Shown in pieces: positions 25,901 through 36,700 of a stretch of 64,000 nt of DNA. Positions within the stretch are counted from its first letter, which is position 1. The number at the start of each line of letters is the position of its first letter. The position numbers were made by a program, and so were the translations under genes. Source of the DNA: Hydractinia symbiolongicarpus (lineage: Eukaryota; Cnidaria; Hydrozoa; Anthoathecata; Hydractiniidae); NCBI RefSeq assembly GCF_029227915.1, contig NC_079885.1, forward strand, positions 7,936,001 through 8,000,000, in the 5' to 3' direction. Below the pieces are notes generated by a model. That model had not been told where the DNA came from, did no database searches, and was given only the letters and a program-made list of their open reading frames with translations.

Positions 25901-26609
25901 TCGTCTGGATTGGCGTTGTTGTGTCGTGTTTGTCTTCTTGTTTATTCTTGTTTCATTTGTTATTCTTATATTTACGTAACTAAATTATGAAAAGGAACTT
26001 GTTTTAACGGTTTACTTTTTCTGTTTTGTAGCCATAGCAATGTACGAGGTTTGGTGGAAATGTTTGAAAGTTGTTTGTCATCAGCCAACACTTCAGAAGC
26101 TATATCAGAGGTATACCAGCATTGCGATAGAGCGATTCAACGGCTTTTTTTGCGCCCTCATTCTGATGAATAAAGATAGATTACACTGTAAAAAAGTGAA
26201 TATTTTGGATTTTTAAAACTAAAGGTTTTGATGAAGAAAATATAAGTTTCCAGTTTTCAAGAAATTATATTCTAAGAGAGTTGCAATTGATGCATTCCGG
26301 TGTATTATAACTACAGTAGTATATTTAGCTTGAATCTTGCAAAAGGGTGAAATTGTGCTTTTTAACATAAAAGCATAAAACTTTGCTCATGTAACCTAAG
26401 CCGAACACTAAGCCAGTTAAATCAGATGTCATTTTTTGTAGGTGACGAGGTTGATGGAACTGGACAACACAAAAGTATTGTCGCATTTCTTGAGAAGCAT
26501 AAGGGAGAAAATCTTTTGGAATATAAATTATTCACAACGTGTTGGGGAGGTGACGGCTTGGTTTGAAAAGACAAACGCATCTTGCTTGGTAGCGGATGTT
26601 CTTTTTTAG
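16965..26609 (+). CDS. M1 aminopeptidase N-like protein, catalytically dead paralogue
   Basis: A 19-exon gene: 16965-17674, 18153-18300, 18574-18696, 20066-20186, 20288-20442, 20979-21224, 21695-21760, 21848-21913, 22079-22248, 22413-22486, 22774-22931, 23043-23098, 23221-23368, 23951-24024, 24203-24307, 24804-24977, 25603-25746, 26032-26110, 26442-26609. The exons sum to 2985 bases, 994 residues. The start is the first ATG after an in-frame TAG 12 bases upstream. It is a type II membrane protein: short cytoplasmic tail, transmembrane segment at about 53-72, then the M1 ectodomain (FPCFD near the domain I/II border; WYKANFGATGFFRVNYD at the ERAP1-like C-terminal domain). The active site is lost: HEXXH is HGLAS (414-418), the third zinc ligand Glu is Thr437, GAMEN is EVSEA (378-382), and the catalytic Tyr is Val499. 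Flanking residues such as QWFG and the full frame are intact, so this is a maintained pseudoenzyme, not an obvious pseudogene. Its tandem sister lies 1.1 kb downstream on the same strand. Confidence 0.93.
25771..25925. repeat. degenerate (GTY)n trinucleotide tract
   Basis: A run of GTT/GTC/GTA triplets in intron 17 of the first M1 gene. Read on the plus strand it gives a Leu/Ser/Cys low-complexity frame that is not a gene. Confidence 0.8.
26169..26174 (+). terminator. possible alternative poly(A) signal after exon 18
   Basis: If the donor after exon 18 of the first M1 gene is not used, the frame reads through 20 more codons and ends at TAA 26171-26173. That stop overlaps AATAAA at 26169-26174. 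This could form an alternative last exon that replaces the 55 residues of exon 19. It is a prediction from sequence only. Confidence 0.35.
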
Positions 26610-27719
26610 GTTGTGATGTGGAACTAATGTAGAGACCAATGAAATTTGCCAGAAATTGCACTTTTTTTTGCAATATTGTTTAAAATGAACTGTTTTATTT
26701 TTTTAGTTAAATACTTTGATCATGTATTTGTAAGTCTTTGTGAAGTTGTTTTGGCTTAATATTCTTTCTCTCACTACTCTTTCTTCGATAAGGAAACGGT
26801 TTAATAACGTCTGAGGGTTTACCTAAAACCCAAGTCATACTGTGAAGAAGCAGAGATGGTTATGAAATAACAATCCACGTAATGTATGACTGATATATTT
26901 TCAGGATAATACACTGTAGTGTATGATATGTTTGGTGCAAATTTTAGTTAAAATTCTGAATATATAAGTAGATGGACGTATCCATTAAGAAACTTTTGAA
27001 ATAACAGCAGTGAAAATATAAAAAATATTGGGAACCACACCCCTCAACAAGTTTTTTTAAAGGAAAATGCAGGTTTTTGATACGTCTTATCTTAGCGTGG
27101 TGAGTTAATAACGCCCTTATTCGTCTCGCATATATCTTGCTTTTACCATTTTTTGGCCTTTGACGTAGTTGATATATGTTGTATAATTTATAGAATATTT
27201 TACATTTTTCTTGTGCTGTTTTGTGAAATTTTGTAGTATTTTTTTTTAATACACGTTCCGAATTTTGGTAGATTATAATATCTCGCTATCAACCATAGGT
27301 GAAAACTTAAACTTTAAAATTCTTTAAAAAGAATTTTACGCGTGATCATTTTCAAAGGGTGTAACCTGTTAAACTGAAATTTTGTTTTCTTTAAATTCTG
27401 TTAAGGCATAATTCTTATATTTCTGCGTACTTGTGACGTGCAGTTGGAACCTAAACCGATTTTACAAAAATTCTGTCTTTTTTTTCTTTAGTAATCTTTT
27501 TTACTTTCTTTTTTAATTTTATTAATAAAAATAGCAATATCTTAGATGTCGTAGTGTTTATGTTTGCAAAGGTTAAGTGTTAATGTATTGTCTCTTTAAA
27601 TATTTTATTTGCATCTAAGTATTTAGTTCTAATGCTATCAATAATTTAGGTAAATTTTGTTGTTGATGCAAATATTTTCTAGAGTACAACATCTAAATGA
27701 AAAAACAGTAAAACCCACC
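26610..27719. other. intergenic DNA between the two M1 genes
   Basis: About 1.1 kb that should hold the 3' UTR of the first M1 gene and the promoter and 5' UTR of the second. It is T-rich. I see no canonical AATAAA close to 26609, no clear TATA box and no coding frame. Confidence 0.5.
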
Positions 27720-30700
27720 ATGCCATTTGCTCCAATTGGCTCAAGATTGTTTATGGACGAAATAATATTTCATAAACTCTGGTTGGAGAAGCAACAGAGA
27801 GATGAGGAGAGCGACAGCAGTAGAGAAGAGTATTCCGAAGATGAAGATTCCGATGTGAGGCAGCTTTTCCCGAAGTCGAAGAAATCACCGGAACATAAAG
27901 AACATCGTGGAATAAATAAAGTTTCTAAGAACGAACCCCCGGAATGGTTAGCCGTCTTTGTTGGAGTGTTCTTTGTTGCAGGGGTTGCCGGGATAGCGTC
28001 CTACCAAGCTTACAGCTTAGATTACAAAGATCAACTTTCAAATGTTGACATTCAGCTGAAAGACATGGCGCATGACGCTCCTCCGTACGTGCCCGTTTAC
28101 GACGGAATTAAACTGCCAACGAATTTGACACCAAAAGCTTATGTTTTGTATATATACCCGAACTTAAAAAAACGAACGTACAGGGGTCTGGTGAAGATAT
28201 CTCTGTTCTGTCATAACAGCACGAACAACATTGTATTGCATTCAAACAAACATAGAATTAGCAAGGTGGAGTTAAAAGCGAGCGGCAATGATAACGCCGA
28301 TGTAAAGTTAAAAGATACACTACGCAATCGAAAGCGCGAAATGTTGATTCTGCAGGTGGAGAAAACACTTCAAGCGGGGCAGTCCTATGATTTGTTTATT
28401 TCGTTTGAAAGCAAACTGACGTTCGATCTCGGCCATGGAATCTACTTAAGTTATTACAAGGATGGAAATGGCAAACAGCGGTAAGTCGCGAATTGTTGAT
28501 ACACTATTGCCGAGTGTTGACGATTTGTTTAAGGAGTGTGATGGGATGCCACTGCGATTTTCCATCGCTATAAATGGCTAAATTATTAGGAATTTTTTTT
28601 ATTTGGAAACTTGTTTTTGTTTTTGTTGTTACTGTTGTTGGTTGTTTTTTTGTTGTTGCCCAATAGTCGACCTTATCCTTGTCGCTAATTTCAGTTTAAT
28701 CATGTTTGTTTTGTGAAAAAGTTTTTTTCTTAATTTTTATCCAGTTTTTGTTTAAAATTTTAACTTGGGCGCAACTCAAAGTTATGTATTTTAATGTGAC
28801 AAATTCTCGCCAATCGTTTAAAAAAATTATCATATTTCTCGAAAGTGAATGCCGTAAAAATCACCAAGTGGTGCCAGGTGTAGTGGCGAGTACCTGTAAT
28901 CTTTTTAGTTAGAGGCTAAACTTGCAGATGACTGAGGATTAGGACCACAAACCTAACCATTCATATAATTCATTTTTAAGTTTGATGGTATCAACCAATT
29001 TCGAGCCGACGTCTGCAAGAAATGCATTTCCATGTTTTGATGAACCAGAACTAAAAGCCACCTTCAAAACCATCATTCTGCACCAAAAGGAGGGCTACGC
29101 GGCAGTGTCGAATATGCCAATGGAAAAAGTGGTAAGGATATGTTTATCTGTAGCCTTTGTTGTCCTCAAGTGAAGACTAAATCTTGGTTTTTGTCAGTCA
29201 GTTTAGTATCACAGGGAAATATCAGGGAATTTTTAAAATTGACCATTTCTTTGTCAGGAAATTCGGGGAGACGTAATGGTAATCCTTTTTCGATTCTCGC
29301 TGTTACTATGTTTCTATTGATTCATAAGATGTATACATAAATTCTATTTAAGAATTGCTCGAATGTCAGATCATTCAATTATGGAAAATTTTTGATTATT
29401 AGGGGTAGATGTCATTAACAAGGTGCCGGGTGCCTGGTCCCTTATATCAGTTGCATTATAAAGAGCACTAATTTAGCGATTTTGTCATCGCTTAACAAAA
29501 TGCATGAGATGCGCGCTGATAATTTTCGCCTCAATGTGTCGTGGGTCAAGAACAATGAGGAACAAAATAACAACAACAGGCTAAAATTTCCCTGAAAAAA
29601 CACAAACCGCTTCGAGGAATATATTTCACGGGAGAAATTTGTTGTCACGATTTTGTAAAAAAAAATAATAAAAAAAATAAAAAATGTAAGAACAGAATAA
29701 ATAAATAGAATAATGCAGCCAAATTTTCTGGTTCTTCTAAAATAAGTGTATATTATGCAATTTGAACTACATTTCCGTAACTTGCTTAAAATAGCGACGA
29801 TTCGCCATTAAAAGCATTTTTCCTCAAGTACTTTGAACTGAGGTTTAGTGTAAAATCCAACAAGTTATTGAAGTAGCCATTTTAATTTTATTCTTTCTCA
29901 GGTAACTTATGGCGATGACAAGGTGGAGACACATTTTAAAGTTACACCAGTCATGAGTACGTATTTGGTCGTATTCGCCGTGACCGAGTATAATTATAGA
30001 GAAGTCAGAACGTCCCGAAACTTACCAGTAAGTAGCTGTTGTCCCGAAACCTACCTGTAAATAGCTGATGTGTCACGTATGAGTTAACATTGGTTTCATA
30101 TCTGTCCTGGTGTTTTTTTGTTTTTTTTCCAAACAAGAGATTGAAATTTTAGATATATTTACCTTAAAGAGTCCATAATTGGTCTTGAGAGTCTATAATT
30201 GGTCTTGAGAGTCTATAATTGGTCTTGAGAGTCCAATATTGGTCTCAAGAGTCCTTAATTGATCTTGGGAGTCCATAATTGGTTTGAGAGTCATAATTCG
30301 TTTGAAAGTCCATAATTGGTCTTGAGAGTCCATAATTGGTTTAGAGTCATAATTGGTTTGAGAGTCCATAATTGGTCTTGAGAGTTCATAATTGGTTTTG
30401 AGAGTCCATATTTGGTCTTTAGGGACCATAATTAGTCTTGAGGGTCCATAATTGGTCTTGAGAGTCTATATTTGGTCTTTAGGGTCCATAATTGGTCTTG
30501 AGAGTCCATAATAGGTCTTGAGAGTCCATATTTGGTCTTTAGGGTCCATAATTGGTCTTGAGAGTCCATAATAGGTCTTGAGAGTCTATATTTGGTCTTC
30601 AGAGTCCATAATTGGTCTTGAGAGTCCATAATAGGTCTTGAGAGTCTATATTTGGTCTTTAGAGTCCATAATTGGTCTTGAGAGTCCATAATTAGTCTTG

Positions 30701-33700
30701 AGAATCCAGAAGAGATATAGAGAGTATTAGGGAGTGTCCACAGGACTTCTTCCTACTGCTTTGTTTTACTTGGCAAGTCAGTTATTAGTGATATTTATGT
30801 GTAATTTAAAACAGAGCCGCTTACGCTTGTTTATTTAAAATTACTTTTTATGAGGGGTGATAATTTTCTTTTTTATTTATGTTAAGTTGGTGACTATTTA
30901 GGACGAAATATACCGACTTGGGACTAACCTCAGAGCTGGAATTGATTGTTTTTGTTTTTGTTTTCGGTGTTTTTAGTAAAATTGCAAAATATTGCCACTA
31001 CCTGAAACAACAGTGAAGATATTGTTAACTGCAAGTTCGAAACTTGATTGTTCTTTGTTCTTCAAAGACATCACAAAATTGTATTTTTTTTAGATTCGAG
31101 TGTACGCTCCCAGTGGTCGTTTGGCTGAAACTACATTCGCTGCCACAGTGGCTCCGCTCTGTATTGATTATTACGAAGAAAAGTTCGGTGTTAAATTTTC
31201 GTTGCCTAAATTAGGTAATAATTTGTTTTTTAAATGGCTAAAACACGTACGTCTTTCTTTTTTGAGTTTATTTTGTAAAGATTTATGTGAAGATTTATTG
31301 TCATTCTACAACGTGAAAAGGCTTTACAGATTTTGATTTACTAACATGGTACCAGCATATAATCAACTGAAAATTAAAAGTAGAATTTCTTCTTCTTGAC
31401 GTAACTCCCCCAACCCTATCTACTCTGTAGACGTGGTTCCTATCGCAACACTGTCAGCTGCCGCCGACGAGACGTGGGGTATGAACATCTTCGAGGAGAC
31501 GTACTTACTTTATAACGAAAACACGACAACAGTTTCCACTCTTGAGTACATCGCCAAAACCATCGCACATGAATTTTCACACCAGGTAAAAATTAAGAAT
31601 GCCTCGCTTTTCATAACTTCCTTGCAATTCCTCGTTTAACATGTCTTGCTTATTTTTTAGTGGTTTGGAGATCTAGTCACGATGAAATGGTGGAACGATC
31701 TATGGCTGAAGGAATCTTTTGCTGCCTATCTCGAATATCTTCCCATTCAAAAATATTATCCATCTTGGGACTTGCAAACATCTTTTTATTCCGATAATAT
31801 CCACACTGCACTAAACTTCGACTCCAGCAAGTTCACGCATCCTATAAATTCCGATGCACTAGATCCTGACGAATTGAGAACCACCTACGACGCGATTACT
31901 TATCAGAAGGTTGGTATATTCCCAGGTTTCGAAGTTGATGTTACTTCGCATGAACTTGAAATTGTCGCAAGGATTACTGAAATGGATTGATTGAATGAAT
32001 GGATTTTTTTATTTCATCAGGGTGCGTCCGTGGTAGCCATGCTGGGTGACTTTCTTGGTGAAAAAACATTTTTGAAAGGTGTCAATGTAAGTATCTGTTT
32101 TGGACGTCAAATTGTGTTTTAGATATTTTGAAGTATACTTCTATTTTTTATTGGTGCAGAACATCACGTGGTGCCACGCGTCTGATTGTTTAAACATGCT
32201 TGTCTAAAATTTTATCCGCCATGACCAGAAGTTTACTTCTCTTGTGAAACGGTGCAAGCAAAGAAGTTTAGAATTTTCTTTGTGCTAATTAGTTCTTAAA
32301 AAACTTTGGGCCTTATCTTTTAAGTGCGAAGATACCTTTGTTGGACATTTACCTTTTTTTCGGTATAGCGATTAAAAAAAGAAAAAGAAAAAAAAGGAAA
32401 CTCTAAAACCTCTTTAATACCTTTAATTGAAGTGCCATGTTAATCAAAATTAATCAACGTGAATTTACCTGTTTAGATCTTTCTTACAAAATATCAGTAC
32501 AGCAACGCAGATGCAAATCAGTTTTGGCAAACAATGACTGAGGTAAGATCTATCAAGACTTTCTTTAATCTAATTTGTAACGTTAGTTTTGTTGACTCAC
32601 TCGATGTCTAGTTGCATTCTAAAGTTGCATTCTGATCTCTGCTTGTTTAAATAGTTCCTGGAACTTGAATGCAATGTTGTGCACAATCTCCTTTAATGGT
32701 TGTACACGTGATGTATTTCTCGCATTTTTATTAGCTGGAAAAAAATATTTAAATATTTAGAAAAATTTTGAAAAAAATTAAAAGATTTAAACTTTCGGAA
32801 TTCCGTCTAATCCATGAAAAAATTTCCGGATAATGCTGTAAGCTTTATTTAATGCACGTGCCCATGTTAGAAACTTGTATTGTCCGAGACTTAACATTCA
32901 TGAGTAGCCATCTAACCATTGTTTTTGAACTGGTTGTCGTGTATATACAGCTTCTGTAGTTCAAATAGAACTTTATATACACTAGGAATCCTTTGAAAAG
33001 ACCAGTAGGAATTGAAGATATTGTATTAATTATTTTTAGGCGACCAATTATACTGTCGATGTCGTCAATTTCATGAATGCATGGGTAAAGCAAAGTGGAT
33101 TTCCGTTAGTAACGGTCAATCGGGATAAACGTGCGGGGAGATTTTCGCAACATCGTTTTGCAAGCACGAACAGCACGTAAGAATTGTTCGTCTTTATTGA
33201 AAGCGTTACTGTTATATGCAAACTCATTTTTGCATTTTAAAATTTCCGTCTTAACCACGAAAAAGTTTAGTGTCCAGTATGTCGACCAAGTTACAGAGCA
33301 AACTATAGGTGTTTATACCCTGAAGTTGTTTATACCATGTCCGTATCCCATCCTGAAAAACATAATATACAAAACACCCGCGAAATTATGCAATGATTAT
33401 ATTTTCGTTTTAATCATGATGCGTATGTTCATTTAGATGTTTTTATTCGATTTTTTTTAGAACGTTGTGGCATATTCCGATCAAAATGAAATGTGCAGAG
33501 AATAATGATATTTTTACTTACACTTTGTCTACAAGCGAAGGTATGTCAACTTCTACCATTTGTTTATTCTATTCCTTCATTCATTCATTTATACACTCAT
33601 TCATTCTTCCATTCGTTCATTAATTCATTTGTTTACTCTTCCATTTATTCATTTATTTTTCCATTCATTTAACATTCTTCCATTCATTTATTTTTCCATT

Positions 33701-36700
33701 TATTTATTAATTCATTAATTTATTCATTCATTCATTCATCCATTCATTAGTTCATTCATTCATCATTTATTATTACTAACTTAAGAGTTTGCCACAATAG
33801 CCATCTTCTTGTATCTGAAAATGTTGTATTGTATCTGAAAAAATTCTGCAAAGAGTCTTAAGGTGAATTTTTTCCCTAAAAAAACGAAATGGAACGGATC
33901 AGAAGGGACAACTGTCGTTTCTGGAATCTCATCGGTTAATAAACTCGTTCTTTCCAATACAAACTGAAGCAAACAGGAACGGAAATAATTTCGGAACGGA
34001 ACAGGAACGGAAATAATTTAGCAGATAGCCAACGAAATTGAATATAAATCTTCCACTTCTTTTTTTCCTCTAAAGTAACTGCAAAGGCGTGTCTTGTGAC
34101 AGTCTTTTTGACTGTTACCTTGAATTAAATGTGAGAATGAATTCCCTGCCAACCTGTGCTCATGTCATCCCAATATAATAACCGTGTCTGATTGGTCACT
34201 AGGGAAAACTAAATGCACGCAAAATATGCCTTAATGGTGTGTTTCGAGTTAACATTCTGCATATGAAACACTATTTATTACCGCGATATCTACATTTTAC
34301 AGACCAGGCCAGATCTGGTCAGACCAGATGTTGCATACCAGATCTCTCTACCAATTGTTACAAATATATCGAAAAACATCTAGCTTATACATTTCATTAT
34401 CTGATTGATATAAAATTAAAACACCATCTTGAAAATATGTAGTTTGATTGACCTTAATTTTTCCCAACCTGATAAAAATGAAAAAAACTCTCTAAACTTC
34501 TCATCATCGTGGCATAGATATTTGGTGAGTATACTACGATGCCAAATTTCAGATCTGTACCACATACCACGGCGGAAAAATAAGTCGCTCAGAAGAGACA
34601 AGCAAGTGAATGTGGCTTGCATAGAGTCAGGATAACTTTCTCCGAGGGAGTTATTCAAAAACAAAATGCATTGTTCTTTAATAAGAGTCATTATGACTCT
34701 AGTCCTTACTGGTTTCAAAAAAGTTATTTTGACAGGTTTTTTATTTCTAGATTCAGTTGTCATGTGTCAACCCGGGGCGTGGTATAAATTAAACTATGGT
34801 GCAAGTGGGTTTTATCGTGTGAATTACGACGAGAACAACTGGAACAGTCTGTTAAAGCTTTTAAATGATAATCACGAGGTATTGTTTGTTTGTCAAAATA
34901 GAGATTGGGGAGGAACTGGAGGATTATGGATGAATTGGTTAAGAGTCGACGGTGGACAACGATCTAGATATCTGGAAAATTAATTTCCGGGCATTTCCTG
35001 AAGCTCGACAAAGGTCTTTACCTTGCGTATTGGATACGCAGTTTTGTAACAAAATAATCTCATCTGATTTTTTTTCTTAGACCCTTCCTGCAATTGACCG
35101 TGCTAATGTGTTATCGGACATCATAGAGCTCGCCATGTGAGTTTAATATTTACAGCATTTTTAGATTTAATTGATTTACTTTTTGAATTACTGACTTATT
35201 TGTATCGTGCCAATTTTGATTCATGTTGAGTGGATTCGATTTCCGCTTCAACCCCATTTTCAACACACCTTCGTTTTGCAGAAATTGACTTGGAAGGAGC
35301 ATTTTTTTGGATCGGAATTCAGAACCTTTCTACTAAACCAACAACATTTTAGTCTGTTATTTCAGTCTTCTTTTTGTCACTTTGGCTCTTCGTTCTAATT
35401 TTTGACAGTTAGTTTTACAGTAAAAATAAACTGCCGAACTAGACAAGTCAAAAAAAAATTGTAAGTTGTTATAATCATCTAGTCTTGAAAGTTAAATTTT
35501 CGTGCTTTTGGCAGCTAGCTTCAGAAACGCGTGCATGAGTAATTTATGCAAATTTTAGCTGCCCAATACCAATCTTTAACAAGTTAAAAATAAAATGAAC
35601 TCGCAGAATAATGACTGTTTATTCGTCTTTTGATAGGTATCGGTACCATAACATCAGCACTGCCTTGGACTTCACCCTGTACCTAAATAAAGAACAACAC
35701 TATATACCATGGGGTATAGGAGCATCGATATTGTTTCACATACGTTCGATGTTTTATGAAACTAAGTTGAAAGATTGTGTGGAGGTAACGTGTTTATAAT
35801 TTTTTGGGTTTCGAGTACTAATAAAACTAATAGTCATTCGTAAACAATTCCTATAGTGAGGCTTTCATAAGTTCAGATTAAATCGAATTAAAAACAGGGT
35901 GTTTGAAATGTTGATCAAAAAACTAAAGAACGGACTTCTGTGGCTTATCTTATTTTTATTTCAAGATCATTTTTAGGCCTTGATATGTTAAAAACGTAAA
36001 GAACTTTTAAGATAATCATAGATGTCGCAATCATCATCTTTTTTTCACAATTCGCCACTTCAGCTCAGTATTTGCTGCAAGCATAAGTCAATAATTTATT
36101 TAACTTCGCGTATTTCAACATGTCATTAACCATTGCCCAAAGTTGATGTATAAAGACGACTTGCTAATTATTTTTAACTTCTCGTTCTTTTTAGAGCTAT
36201 CTTTTGAAGCAGGTCTCAACACCACTGGAATTTTTGAACACACAGAAGAAACATACACATGTGCAGAAGTGAGTTTTATATTCAGAGTTAAATCCTTTTT
36301 GGGATATCGAGACAGGGTCACTATCACTGTTGCCTCACTTTGTCACTATTTTCTTGATACTCTACTTTTGCTAAAACCAAGCTTTTTTAAACGGTTTATT
36401 TAGGTTTGTTGCGTCATTTGTTCTACGCAAGCATTATATTGGTTAAGACAGTATTCTCTTTAATTAACGGACACTCCAAAAGGCGGACACCGCTGATTAA
36501 CGGATATTAACATCAGACCGACCGAATTTTGGTCAAAGTCTCATAGAAAACTTTCCTAAAAGCGGATAAGGAATTAACAGACATTTTTTTATACTCGAAA
36601 TGTTTTAAACTTTTTCTTTTTAATTAGTGCAGAAAATGATGCAACTTTTATTGCCGTTGTTTTTTTAAACATTTCGATATAGAAATTTTTTTGCCTTAAT

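Noticed and set aside
30193-30689. Minus-strand repeat proteins with [11 protein letters not shown] units
   Set aside because: They are generated by the 20-base intronic minisatellite, with no start, splice or family support.
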